DNA from: Streptomyces sp. sk2.1
Lineage (GTDB): Bacteria; Actinomycetota; Actinomycetes; Streptomycetales; Streptomycetaceae
DNA: 37,765 nt
NCBI RefSeq assembly: GCF_008120935.1
Contig: NZ_RDBO01000076.1
Span: 33,062 to 70,826, forward strand
Direction: 5' to 3'
Part shown: positions 24,194-31,906 of the stretch, piece after piece
Numbering within the stretch: the first letter of the stretch is position 1
How the letters are laid out: every line of letters begins with the position of its first letter
Translations under genes and position numbers: made by a program
The notes under the pieces: generated by a model
Database searches by the model: none
Told to the model about the DNA's origin: nothing
The model's input: only the letters and a program-made list of their open reading frames with translations

Positions 24194-25014
24194 CCGCGGT
24201 CGCGACCGCGCCGGTCGCGGAGACGGCGGCGTACACGAGTGACGGGGGCCTGCTCGCGCTCACCGTCCTGGCCCCCCTCGGCACCCCGTCGGGCACCACC
24301 GTGGTCCTGTCCCACGGCTGGGCGGCGTCCCGGCGGGTGTGGGGCACGGTGGCGGACCGGCTGATCCGGGAGGGCCACCGGGTCGTGCTGTACGACCAGC
24401 GCGGGCACGGTGCCTCGGTGCCGGGACGCGAGCCGTTCGGCATCGCGCGCCTCGGCGAGGACCTGGGCACCGTCATCGACCGGGTGGACGCCCCCGACGC
24501 GGTGGTCGTGGGCCACTCCGGCGGCGGCTTCGCGGCCCTGTCGTACGTCTCCTCGGGGGCGCGTGCGCCGAAGGGCCTGGTGCTGCTGGGCACGGCGGCA
24601 CACGGCCAGGACACCCCGGACGGCGAGGTGCGGATGATGGGCAGCGCGCTGTTCTCCAGGGCGCTGTCCCGGCCGGCGCTGGGCCGCAGGCTGCTGGGGC
24701 AGACCATGGGCAGGCGGGCCGACCCGCGGGCCATGGAGGTCAACCGGCAGATGTTCGCGGCCACTTCGCCCCGGGTGCGGGCGGACGCGTTCCGCTGCTC
24801 GCGCGGCATGGACCTGCGCGAGGCGCTCGGGAACGTCCGGGTACCGGCGGTCGTGCTGGCGGGCGAGGGCGACCGGGTGATCGCCCCGGCGCTGGGCCGC
24901 GCGGTGGCGGACGCCCTGCCGGGGGCCCGGTTCGAGGAGCTGGGTTCCGTGGGGCACATGCTGCCCCTGGAGGCTCCGGACGCGGTCGTGCGGGCGGTGC
25001 GGGAACTGGCGTGA
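24190..25014 (+). CDS. Alpha/beta hydrolase
   Basis: The 274-residue cytoplasmic hydrolase has an oxyanion region SHGWAAS (41-47), the nucleophile S110 in GHSGGG, D228 in GEGDRVI and H256 in VGHMLP, a complete triad. It is the last gene of the methyltransferase operon, coupled by an ATGA overlap and followed by a terminator. It could hydrolyse the ester or lactone made by the Baeyer-Villiger enzyme, or release the product from a carrier. No signal peptide. Confidence 0.85.
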   Translation: MTAVATAPVAETAAYTSDGGLLALTVLAPLGTPSGTTVVLSHGWAASRRVWGTVADRLIREGHRVVLYDQRGHGASVPGREPFGIARLGEDLGTVIDRVDAPDAVVVGHSGGGFAALSYVSSGARAPKGLVLLGTAAHGQDTPDGEVRMMGSALFSRALSRPALGRRLLGQTMGRRADPRAMEVNRQMFAATSPRVRADAFRCSRGMDLREALGNVRVPAVVLAGEGDRVIAPALGRAVADALPGARFEELGSVGHMLPLEAPDAVVRAVRELA

Positions 25015-25027
25015 ACGGACCCCGCAC

Positions 25028-25071
25028 CGCGGGCGCCGGGTCGTGAGGCATCCCACGGCCCGGCGCCCGCG
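25028..25071 (+). terminator. Terminator closing the methyltransferase operon
   Basis: CGCGGGCGCCGGG (25028-25040) pairs perfectly with CCCGGCGCCCGCG (25059-25071), 14 nt after the hydrolase stop codon. Confidence 0.8.
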
Positions 25072-25148
25072 CGTGTCCGTACCCGTTCGGGAGCCTTCGG
25101 CTCCGCCGCGCACGCCCCGAGGGGCGGCGCACTGACTACCCTCCCGGT

Positions 25149-25730
25149 ATGAAGATCACTCTGGGAAGTCTCGCCGCCGGGGCGGGTTTCGGGGCCGTCA
25201 CCTCGCTCGTCAACGCGCTCTCGTCGCCGTACACGGAGATCGGGGCGCCGCTCAGGGGCACGCCCGGGGGCAGAACTGCCAAGGTGCTCAGTCTGCTGCT
25301 GGACGCGGGCTGGGCCTGGGCCGCGCTGGCGGTGGTGGCGGGCTGGCTGGCCGGGACCCTGCTCCGGGGCGCGCTGGCCGGGACGCTGTCGCTGATCGCC
25401 GCCACGTCGGCGTACTACGTGACGGACGCCTACGTCGCGGACGCCGAGAGCGCCATGGCCTACTGGGCGGTGGCGGCGCTGCTGTTCGGACCGGCCCTCG
25501 GCGCGGTGGGAGCGGCCGCCCGGCGGCCCGGCCGGGTCGGCCTGCTCGCGGCGCTGACGGTTCCGCTGGGCGCCGCCGCGCAGATGGTCGTGATGCCGCC
25601 CCGGCCGCACCTCACCCTGACCCCGTCGATCGTGCTGGCCGAGGCCGTCGTCTGGACGGGCGCCGTGCTGGGCGTCGTGCTGGCCGTCCGCCGCTTCCGG
25701 GGCGAGCGGCGGACGGTGTCGCCCGTGTGA
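25149..25730 (+). CDS. Integral membrane protein of unknown function
   Basis: The 193-residue protein is Ala/Gly/Val-rich with about five or six hydrophobic segments (roughly residues 5-22, 48-70, 75-97, 104-122, 130-148, 158-178) and a short basic C-terminal tail. No transporter motif or catalytic residue is visible. It stands between a terminator and the convergent AraC-type regulator. Any link to the pathway, such as export or self-protection, is speculation. Confidence 0.65.
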   Translation: MKITLGSLAAGAGFGAVTSLVNALSSPYTEIGAPLRGTPGGRTAKVLSLLLDAGWAWAALAVVAGWLAGTLLRGALAGTLSLIAATSAYYVTDAYVADAESAMAYWAVAALLFGPALGAVGAAARRPGRVGLLAALTVPLGAAAQMVVMPPRPHLTLTPSIVLAEAVVWTGAVLGVVLAVRRFRGERRTVSPV

Positions 25731-25738
25731 CGTCGGTC

Positions 25739-25787
25739 CGCCCGGCACGACCGTCCGGGGGCGTCAGTCGCCCAGCACGACCGTCCG
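25739..25787. repeat. Imperfect 19-bp direct duplication at the end of the AraC gene
   Basis: CGCCCGGCACGACCGTCCG (25739-25757) recurs with one change at 25769-25787, where it encodes the last residues of the AraC-type regulator. It looks like a small 3'-end duplication. Confidence 0.5.
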
Positions 25788-26756
25788 CGACGGGGCCGCC
25801 GAGGGCTGCACGTCCCGCGAGGCGCCGTTCGTGCGGTACTCCTGCGGGCTCATCCCCCGTACCCGTTTGAAGGCCGCGCTCAGCGCGAACGCGCTGCTGT
25901 AGCCGACCTGACGGGCCACCGTGGCCACGGTGGCGTCGGGTTCGCGCAGCAGGTCGGCGGCCAGGGCGAGCCGCCAGCCGGCCAGGTACGTCATCGGCGG
26001 CTCCCCCACGACCTCGGTGAAGCGGCGGGCGAGGCCCGCCCGGGAGACGCCGACCTTGCGGGCCAGCGACTCCACCGTCCAGGCGCGGGCCGGGTTCTCG
26101 TGCAGGAGCCGCAGGGCGGGGCCCACGACCGGGTCGGACTGGGCGCGGTACCAGGCGGGCGCCCCGGCGTCGGGTTCGGCGAGCCAGGTGCGCAGCACGT
26201 TGACGAAGAGCAGGTCGAGCAGGCGGTCCAGGACCAGTTCCTGGCCCGGCGCGTCGCGGCCGATCTCCTCGGCCAGCAGGGGCACGAGCGGGGTGTCGTC
26301 GAGGGCCGCGGGGCGGACCAGGAGGGCGGGCAGGGCGTTGAGCAGGCGGCGGCCGATCTCGCTGGGCGCCTGGTACGTGCCGCTGAGCATGACCGCCGAG
26401 CCCTGGCCGATCGGGTCGCCCCAGGTGCGCACCCCCAGGGCCATGGTGTCGGTGACGTCCTCGCCCTCGGTGGTGCTGCAGCGCTGTTCGGGGCCGACGG
26501 TGACCTGGACGGGGGTGTCCGGGGCATCGGCGATGGTGTACGGGTCGGGGCCGCGCAGCACCGCGACGTCGCCGGGACCGATGCGGGCCGGGGCACCTCG
26601 GTCGGGGATCACCCAGGCGTCGCCGTGGACCATGGTGACCAGGGAGATCGGGGCGCGGTCCTCGACGCGCAGCGACCAGGGCGGGTTGAGGACGGACTTG
26701 AGCAGGAAGGCGCCGCGCGCCTTGGGCCCCTCCAGGAGGCCGGTGAGCACGTCCAT
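25764..26756 (-). CDS. AraC-family transcriptional regulator with cupin-like sensor domain
   Basis: The 330-residue protein has an N-terminal cupin_6-type sensor domain (about residues 1-190: MDVLTGLLEGPKARGAF, then VHGDAWVIPDRG and PGDVAVL). A C-terminal pair of helix-turn-helix motifs follows (about 215-315: SLARKVGVSRAGLARRFTEVVGEPPMTYL and VARQVGYSSAFALSAAFKRVRGMSPQEYR). It is the last gene of the minus-strand group that also holds DUF1772, hemerythrin-like and NmrA-like genes, but a terminator separates it, so it probably has its own promoter near 26760-26784. Such regulators often control adjacent detoxification or stress oxidoreductases, which fits the NmrA and hemerythrin neighbours. 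Effector unknown. Confidence 0.9.
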   Translation of the reverse strand: MDVLTGLLEGPKARGAFLLKSVLNPPWSLRVEDRAPISLVTMVHGDAWVIPDRGAPARIGPGDVAVLRGPDPYTIADAPDTPVQVTVGPEQRCSTTEGEDVTDTMALGVRTWGDPIGQGSAVMLSGTYQAPSEIGRRLLNALPALLVRPAALDDTPLVPLLAEEIGRDAPGQELVLDRLLDLLFVNVLRTWLAEPDAGAPAWYRAQSDPVVGPALRLLHENPARAWTVESLARKVGVSRAGLARRFTEVVGEPPMTYLAGWRLALAADLLREPDATVATVARQVGYSSAFALSAAFKRVRGMSPQEYRTNGASRDVQPSAAPSRTVVLGD

Positions 26757-26784
26757 GGGGTGATCCGTCCGTTCCGGGAGGATG

Positions 26785-26825
26785 GCGCCCGCCCTCCGGA
26801 CGGGGGATGGCCGGAGGGCGGGCGC
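26785..26825 (-). terminator. Terminator after the DUF1772 gene
   Basis: GCGCCCGCCCTCCGG (26785-26799) pairs perfectly with CCGGAGGGCGGGCGC (26811-26825), separating the DUF1772 gene from the AraC gene. Confidence 0.8.
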
Positions 26826-26851
26826 GGCTCGGGGGCCTGTCGGGGCCTGGA

Positions 26852-27337
26852 TCAGTGCCGGGACGAGGCCAGGGCGCGGCCCAGACAGACCAGGGCCGCC
26901 GTGCAGGCGAGTGTACGGGCCGTGTTGGACCGCACCCAGGTGGAGGTGAACGCCCTTCGCAATTCGGCGAGTTCACCGGCGGTGCGGCCCGATGCGGCGA
27001 GGCGCCGGTTGAGGGGGATGTTGACCGTGGCCGTCAGTGCGAGCGCGGTGGTGTAGAAGCCGAGCGCCGCCCAGGTCCACCGGGCCGCGGTGCGCCGCCC
27101 GATGCGCCGGAGCTGTCCGCCGGCGACGGCCGTGGCGAGGAAGGCGCCGATGAAGACGAGGCCGAACAGGCCGTTCTCGATGGCCTCGTTGATGTGGTTC
27201 ATGGCGGTGAGGTACGTCCGGTCGTCGCCCCGGTCCAGTCCCGGCATCACGGAGACGTCGAAGGCGAAGTACAGACCCGCGCTGAGCCCCATGGCGATGG
27301 TGGCGGCGGTGAGCGCGGGCTGGGCTGCCGTGGACAT
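26852..27337 (-). CDS. DUF1772 (anthrone-oxygenase-like) membrane protein
   Basis: The 161-residue protein has about four transmembrane helices (roughly residues 8-30, 55-77, 88-108, 138-155). DUF1772 features are present: the early FDVSVMPGL, the conserved MNHINEAIENGLFGLVFIG, and NIPLNRRLA near residue 105. The family includes fungal anthrone oxygenases, but most bacterial members are uncharacterised. It lies 42 nt after the hemerythrin-like gene on the same strand. Whether it acts in the biosynthetic pathway is unclear. Confidence 0.8.
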   Translation of the reverse strand: MSTAAQPALTAATIAMGLSAGLYFAFDVSVMPGLDRGDDRTYLTAMNHINEAIENGLFGLVFIGAFLATAVAGGQLRRIGRRTAARWTWAALGFYTTALALTATVNIPLNRRLAASGRTAGELAELRRAFTSTWVRSNTARTLACTAALVCLGRALASSRH

Positions 27338-27379
27338 TGCGGGATTCCTTCCGTCGGTTCCGTCGGTCGGGGGGGACGA

Positions 27380-28042
27380 TCAGTTCCGCCGGCCGGGAGT
27401 GGCGATCGCGGCGAGTCCGCGCTCGTAGCGGCGCCTGAGCACCGTACGGCCCAGAAGGCGTACCGGCGGCGGCATCGTCGCCGCGACCAGGGACACGGAC
27501 CGCGGTTCCGCGCCGTCGAACATCCACGGCGGGAGGTATGTGAGGACGCCCCGCGGCGCGGTGCGCACCAGGCGCTGTTCCAGTGCCAGGTAGTCCCGGG
27601 CGTCGAGGCGGGCGAAGAGCGGGAAGACGACCTCCTCCTCGGCCGCGAGGTGTTCGCGCAGGACCTCGTCGAACCGGGCGGCCGCCGGTGCCACCGCCGC
27701 CGGGTCGGCGCCCGGCCGCAGGGCCGCGCCCACCCCGTCCATCGCCGCGTCCAGTTCGGCGTGGTCCCCGTCCAGTGCCCGGGCGACGTCCTCGGCGCCG
27801 GGCAGCCGGCGCAGCAGTTCGGGCCAGAGCAGTTCGTCCTCGCTGCGGTGGTGCCAGTCGATGACGTCGCGCAGCCGTCGCCACCACTCGGCGACGGCGG
27901 GGTCCGGTCCGGTGGCGGCGAGCCGGGGCGCGGCGGCCGTCAGCCGTCGCGCGTCCCGGCGCATCGCCACATGCATGAGTGCGAAGCCGTGGAAGTGTCC
28001 GGGCAGGGTGTCCAGGCGCTCGCTGGACATGGTGCTGCTCAT
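27380..28042 (-). CDS. Hemerythrin-like (HHE) domain protein
   Basis: The 220-residue protein shows the four-helix HHE pattern of metal ligands: an early H in ALMHVAMRRD, DWHHRSEDELLWPEL (about 63-77), LDGDHAELDAAMD (about 90-102), and REHLAAEEEVVFPLF (about 128-142). These bind a diiron site used for O2 or NO handling or as an iron buffer. The C-terminal 70 residues, including LTYLPPWMF, are typical of the actinobacterial subgroup. AGGAGG lies 6 nt before ATG 28042; a second ATG follows at 28030. It is in line with the DUF1772 gene, so probably cotranscribed. Confidence 0.8.
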   Translation of the reverse strand: MSSTMSSERLDTLPGHFHGFALMHVAMRRDARRLTAAAPRLAATGPDPAVAEWWRRLRDVIDWHHRSEDELLWPELLRRLPGAEDVARALDGDHAELDAAMDGVGAALRPGADPAAVAPAAARFDEVLREHLAAEEEVVFPLFARLDARDYLALEQRLVRTAPRGVLTYLPPWMFDGAEPRSVSLVAATMPPPVRLLGRTVLRRRYERGLAAIATPGRRN

Positions 28043-28208
28043 GGTCGCCTCCTGGGTCCTCTCGTCTGGATCATGCCGGGCTCGCGTGTCCCGGTGCGGG
28101 CCGGACGGGCCCTGTACGTGGTGCGGGGTCCGGTGCCGCAGCCGGGAGTCCGCCGGGTGGTGTCCGACGGGCTCCGGGGCCGTGGCGCCGGGGTTCCCGG
28201 ACCGGTTC

Positions 28209-29048
28209 TCAGACGTTCCAGACGCCGGTGGCGGCGGCGTCCCTCGCGAAGTCGGAGAAGTCCCGCGGCTTGCGGCCGAGGGCCTCCTCCACGCCGTGGA
28301 CGACGCTGGCGTTGCGTCCGTCGAGGATCAGGCCGAACAGGTCGGCGAACTCGACCGGCAGCCCGTTCTCCCGCAGGACCGCCCGGTAGTCGTCGAGCTC
28401 GACCGGGATGTAGGTGATCTCCCGGCCGGTGGCCTTCGACAGTTCGGCGGCCACGTCGTGGAAGCTGAGCAGCCGGGGGCCGGACAGTTCGTAGGTCCGG
28501 CCGATGTGCTTGTCGTCGGTGAGGGCCGCGGTGACGACGTCGGCGATGTCGTCGGCGTCGACGAACGGCTCCACGGCGTCGGCGGTCGGCAGGGCGAGCT
28601 CGCCGGAGAGGACGGGCTCCAGGAAGAAGCTCTCGTTGAAGTTCTGGTTGAACCAGTTGGCCCGTACGACGGTCCAGTCGGCGCCGGACTCCTTGAGCTT
28701 GTCCTCGCTGATGACCGCGCCCTCCTCACCGCGTCCGGAGAGCAGCACCAGGCGACGCGCGCCCTTCCTCACGGCGAGTTCGGAGAAGGCGCCGACGGCC
28801 TCGGCGGCGCCCGGGAAGGCGAGGTCGGGGTAGTAGGTGACGTAGACGGCCCCGACGCCGTCCAGTGCCGCCTCCCAGGTGCCGGGGCTCTCCCAGTCGA
28901 AGGGCGGTTCGCCGTTGCGCGAGCCCACACGCACCGGCAGCCCCCGCTCGGTGAGCCGCTCCGCGACCCGGCGTCCGGTCTTCCCGGTGCCGCCGATCAC
29001 CAGGGTCGTCTTCGTCTCGGTCGTCTGTCCGTTCCGCGTGTTCGTCAT
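28209..29048 (-). CDS. NmrA-like atypical SDR / NAD(P)H-binding oxidoreductase
   Basis: The 279-residue protein has an N-terminal Rossmann motif IGGTGKTGRRV (18-28) and the LVLLSGRGEEGA strand near residue 100. The family's WTVVRANWFNQNF lies at about 122-134 and FVDADDIADV near 160, with no Tyr-x-x-x-Lys pair. Such atypical SDRs act as quinone or ketone reductases, or as NADP redox sensors. It is the first gene of the minus-strand group. Upstream are two copies of TCAACTCCA, which may be a regulator site. Confidence 0.85.
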   Translation of the reverse strand: MTNTRNGQTTETKTTLVIGGTGKTGRRVAERLTERGLPVRVGSRNGEPPFDWESPGTWEAALDGVGAVYVTYYPDLAFPGAAEAVGAFSELAVRKGARRLVLLSGRGEEGAVISEDKLKESGADWTVVRANWFNQNFNESFFLEPVLSGELALPTADAVEPFVDADDIADVVTAALTDDKHIGRTYELSGPRLLSFHDVAAELSKATGREITYIPVELDDYRAVLRENGLPVEFADLFGLILDGRNASVVHGVEEALGRKPRDFSDFARDAAATGVWNV

Positions 29049-29057
29049 GCCGATCAG

Positions 29058-29105
29058 TCAACTCCAGTCCGGTGAGACGGGCCATAGCCACAACGCTCAA
29101 CTCCA
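29058..29105 (-). promoter_or_regulatory. Direct repeat upstream of the NmrA-like gene
   Basis: TCAACTCCA occurs at 29058-29066 and 29097-29105 (TGGAGTTGA on the gene's strand), 39 bp apart. The inner copy overlaps the ribosome site region of the NmrA-like gene. A regulator operator is possible. The rest of the 29049-29369 gap holds no gene and must contain the divergent promoters. Confidence 0.3.
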
Positions 29106-29291
29106 TACGCGGGCGTCCAGCTTTTCGGCCCTGCGGAGGAACGGAGTGTCCGAGGCGCCCCACCGTAGGCGGCGGCGGGCGCGGCGGCCACCGGGCCGGA
29201 CCCGTTCTCGACCGTTCCCCTACCGGTGCTGTGGGCGCGGCCGCCCGACCGGGGACGGACGGGGCGGGCTCCGGCGGGTCCCGGTCCGTTG

Positions 29292-29309
29292 TGGAGCGAG
29301 ACTTGAGCG
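29292..29309 (+). promoter_or_regulatory. Possible SARP-type repeat upstream of the heme-protein operon
   Basis: TGGAGCG (29292-29298), AGAC, TTGAGCG (29303-29309) are similar heptamers at the 11-bp spacing typical of SARP boxes, 60 bp before the first start codon. The sequence differs from the TTGC boxes elsewhere and no clear -10 follows, so this is tentative. Confidence 0.3.
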
Positions 29310-29369
29310 TTCTTCCAGGGGCTCCGGCGAATCTCGAACCATCCACTGCCGGGCCCAAGGAGAAACGAG

Positions 29370-30698
29370 ATGACAGCGACCGACACAGCGCTCCGGCACG
29401 AACTCTCCGACTGGTGCGGTTCCGGAGGGGCGGAGGAATTTCCGTACGACGGCGTCATCGACCGTCTGCGTGCCGTGGGAAAGCACTTCCTCGACGAGGA
29501 GCTCCTGTCGCTCCTGGCCGAATGCCGCACCCTGCTCCTCGAAGCGGACGCGGGCGACGCCGGAGACGTCCGAGCGGGCACGGGTGGCGCCGGAGACGTC
29601 CGAGCGGGCACGGGTGGCGCCGGAGGCGTCCGGGACGCCCATGCCGGGCCCTTCCTCGACGTTCTCCTGGACAAGTTCGACGACCGCTACGACTACCCCA
29701 GCTACACGGCCCTGGCGCTGCTGCGCCGGGGCGCGCCGGGCGACCGGGCGGGCTGGGAGGTGCTGCGCCGGCACCGCGACCGCACGGTGCTCCTGCTGCT
29801 CGCCGACCTGATCGGCTTCGAGCGCCTCGTCCTGGACGGCGCCCCGTGCGACCCGCAGGGGATGCTCCCGGACGCCCTGCTCCTGAACAAGCGGCTGCGG
29901 CTCGCGGTCCGGGTCATGGAGCCGGCCGCGCTGCGGGCGCTGGACGGGGCCGTCGACCCCGTCGCCGTCGCCGCGACGCCGGGCCGCACCCCGGCCGGCG
30001 AGCTCGCGGACGCCGTGCTGCGCACCACCACCGCCGGGGAGCGGCTGCTGCTGCGCACCAGCGTCCAGCCGGTGTACGTGCTGCACGACGAGTACCTGTT
30101 CCTGCGGGTGCTCCAGTCGTTCGAGGCCACCTTCGCCTTCATGTCGGCGACGCTGGACGAGGCGGTGCGCACGCTGCGCGCCGAACAGCCGGGCGACGCC
30201 GCCGCGTTGATCGCCGCGGTCGCCGACGTACTGCGCGAGTCGCTGCCGCTGTTCTCGTTGCTCGCCACCATGCAGCCCGAGTCGTTCCGGCTGTTCCGGC
30301 AGTTCACGGAGGGTGCGAGCGCCATCCAGTCCGAGGGTTACAAGACCTTCGAGTCGTACTGCTCCACCCCGGCTCGAGCGAGGCTGGACTCGTCCGCGTT
30401 CCTCTCTGTTCCAGACGTACGCGGCGAGGTGCTGGCCGGCCGGGAGACCGTGCAGGGCACCTGGGAGGACGTGATCTCCAGTGGTTGGCTCACCGAGCCG
30501 GACGCCGCAGCCGTGCGGGCCGCGGCCCTGCAACTGGAGGCGGTGCACCAGCGATGGAAGCAGACCCACTACCGACTGGCCGTGCGGATGATCGGCACCC
30601 GGACCGGCACCGGTGCCACGGAGGGCGTGCCCTACCTGGCGTCGGTGATCTCCCAACGGCTGTTCCCGGCCATGGAGAAGCAGCCGGCCGTCGGCTGA
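29370..30698 (+). CDS. Tryptophan 2,3-dioxygenase-like heme protein 1 (long form, distal His missing)
   Basis: The 442-residue protein carries the TDO fold in its C-terminal half. HDEYLF (239-244) matches the HDEMLF motif. ATMQPESFRLFR with R310 matches the Arg that binds the substrate carboxylate. WKQTHYRLAVRMIG gives the proximal heme ligand H400, and GTGATEGVPYL (413-423) matches the GTGG(S/T)SG loop. The distal His of TDO (F-x-x-x-H) is replaced by Leu (F244, L248). It has about 230 extra N-terminal residues with helical, unrecognised sequence and a 10-residue tandem repeat. AAGGAG lies 7 nt before the ATG. It is the first of five same-strand genes. It may be a catalytically altered oxygenase or the partner subunit of heme protein 2. 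It is unlikely to be an ordinary kynurenine-pathway enzyme. Confidence 0.8.
   Translation: MTATDTALRHELSDWCGSGGAEEFPYDGVIDRLRAVGKHFLDEELLSLLAECRTLLLEADAGDAGDVRAGTGGAGDVRAGTGGAGGVRDAHAGPFLDVLLDKFDDRYDYPSYTALALLRRGAPGDRAGWEVLRRHRDRTVLLLLADLIGFERLVLDGAPCDPQGMLPDALLLNKRLRLAVRVMEPAALRALDGAVDPVAVAATPGRTPAGELADAVLRTTTAGERLLLRTSVQPVYVLHDEYLFLRVLQSFEATFAFMSATLDEAVRTLRAEQPGDAAALIAAVADVLRESLPLFSLLATMQPESFRLFRQFTEGASAIQSEGYKTFESYCSTPARARLDSSAFLSVPDVRGEVLAGRETVQGTWEDVISSGWLTEPDAAAVRAAALQLEAVHQRWKQTHYRLAVRMIGTRTGTGATEGVPYLASVISQRLFPAMEKQPAVG
29558..29632 (+). repeat. In-frame 30-bp tandem repeat, about 2.5 copies
   Basis: Units at 29558-29587 and 29588-29617 are identical, and a third partial copy (from 29618) has a mismatch. 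They encode GDVRAGTGGA twice in the first TDO-like protein, probably a flexible linker. Confidence 0.9.
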
Positions 30699-30731
30699 CC
30701 ACGATCTGCGAACCGGAGGACACCGAAGCCC

Positions 30732-31592
30732 ATGAGCAAGAGAGCCACCACCGGACGACCGGGCACCGCGCGCCGCGCCCTGAACCCGGATGCCGCGGAC
30801 CCGCAGCTCGTCTACGAGTACGACCGTGGCAGCAACTACGAGAAGGACACCCGGCTCACCACCGCGCTGTCCGCCCTGCTTCCCGAGAACCAGCTCGTCC
30901 ACCCCGACCAGCGGCTGTTCCAGTCCGTGCACCTGATCACGGAGTACGCGTGGGCCGCGATGCACTTCGAGATGGGCCGTGCGGTGGCCCTGCTGGACGA
31001 CGACGACCCGCTGCTGGCCACGCAGGTGCTGGAGCGCGCCGCCTCGCTGGGCCGGATACCGGTGCAGGCGCTGAACACCCTGGTGGAGTACCTGCCGCAG
31101 ACCGGTCTGCTCACCATGCGTGACACCTTCCCCGAGAACACCACGGGCCTGGACTCCCCCGGGGCCCGCAACCTGCGCCGCGCGGCGCAGCCGTTGTGGC
31201 GGGCCTTCACCCGGGCGCTGGAGCGTGCCGGGCTCACCATCGAGGAGCTGATCACGGCGCAGGGCCGGCTCGTCCCGCCCGCCGGGCACGAGCGGGCCGC
31301 GGTCGATCTCGCGCTGGTGCGGCAGGGCCTGATGCGGCTGGACGGGGCGATCGGGGACTGGAAGCAGCTCCATCTGCGCATGGTGTGGGGCCAGTTGGGC
31401 GGACATCCCGAGGCCGAGCCGCACTCGGTGGGCGGCCGGACCTGTCCCGCCATGCCCACGAGCCTGCGCGGGGAGTCCACCGTCAGCCTCGTCCGGATGT
31501 CCGAGCGCACGCTCTTCCCGCAGCTGTGGGATGCCGTGGACGCCACCTACCGACGATTCGTCCCCGCCGTTCCCGCTGACGCGGCGTCCTGA
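30732..31592 (+). CDS. Tryptophan 2,3-dioxygenase-like heme protein 2 (compact form)
   Basis: The 286-residue protein is TDO length. LFQSVHLITEYAW gives F63 and H67, matching the F-x-x-x-H distal pair of TDO. LLTMRDTF with R130 aligns with the substrate-carboxylate Arg, and WKQLHLRMVWGQLGG gives the proximal heme ligand H214. The GTGG(S/T)SG loop that closes the TDO active site is replaced by unrelated sequence with PHSVGGRTCPAMP. The set of kept and lost residues is complementary to heme protein 1. Relatives outside kynurenine formation, such as PrnB of pyrrolnitrin synthesis, show that this fold supports other oxidations of indoles. GGAGGA lies upstream of the ATG, 33 nt after the previous stop. 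A heteromeric complex or successive action with protein 1 is inferred from adjacency. Confidence 0.78.
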   Translation: MSKRATTGRPGTARRALNPDAADPQLVYEYDRGSNYEKDTRLTTALSALLPENQLVHPDQRLFQSVHLITEYAWAAMHFEMGRAVALLDDDDPLLATQVLERAASLGRIPVQALNTLVEYLPQTGLLTMRDTFPENTTGLDSPGARNLRRAAQPLWRAFTRALERAGLTIEELITAQGRLVPPAGHERAAVDLALVRQGLMRLDGAIGDWKQLHLRMVWGQLGGHPEAEPHSVGGRTCPAMPTSLRGESTVSLVRMSERTLFPQLWDAVDATYRRFVPAVPADAAS

Positions 31593-31609
31593 TCCCGAAG
31601 GAGACCCCC

Positions 31610-31906
31610 ATGACATCGGCGCTTTCCCCCGAGGGCGTGACGAGCGAACTGGCGTCGCTGGTGCGCACCGCCTGGGCCGACAACCTCGGCCACGACGAGT
31701 TCCACGACGACGAGAACTTCTTCCTCGTCGGCGGCCACTCGATGTGCGCGCTGCGGATCGTGCGCACCCTCAAGCAGGAACTGGGCATATCGCTGACGGC
31801 CCGCCAGTTCTTCGCCCACCCGACCGTGGCCGAGCTGGCGCTCTTCCTCACCGACATCGTCCCGGCCCGCGGCGACGACGCGAGGCGCGCGGAGGCGGGG
31901 GCGTGA
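31610..31906 (+). CDS. Free-standing peptidyl/acyl carrier protein
   Basis: The 98-residue protein is a single NRPS-type carrier domain with the 4'-phosphopantetheine serine S44 in FFLVGGHSMCALRI, followed by the usual ELGISLTARQFFAHPTVAELA. AAGGAG precedes the ATG, and the end overlaps the NRPS start by GTGA (31903-31906). Lying between the heme proteins and the NRPS, it may hold the amino acid that the TDO-like pair oxidises, or supply the upstream donor for the condensation domain of the next protein. No dedicated stand-alone adenylation enzyme for it is visible in the window. Confidence 0.92.
   Translation: MTSALSPEGVTSELASLVRTAWADNLGHDEFHDDENFFLVGGHSMCALRIVRTLKQELGISLTARQFFAHPTVAELALFLTDIVPARGDDARRAEAGA

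Noticed and set aside
29558..29632. CRISPR-like array.
   Set aside because: The repeats are contiguous, in frame and without spacers; this is a coding tandem repeat.
29370..31592. A plain kynurenine-pathway supply role for the two TDO-like genes.
   Set aside because: Each lacks a key TDO element and no kynureninase or formamidase gene accompanies them in the window.
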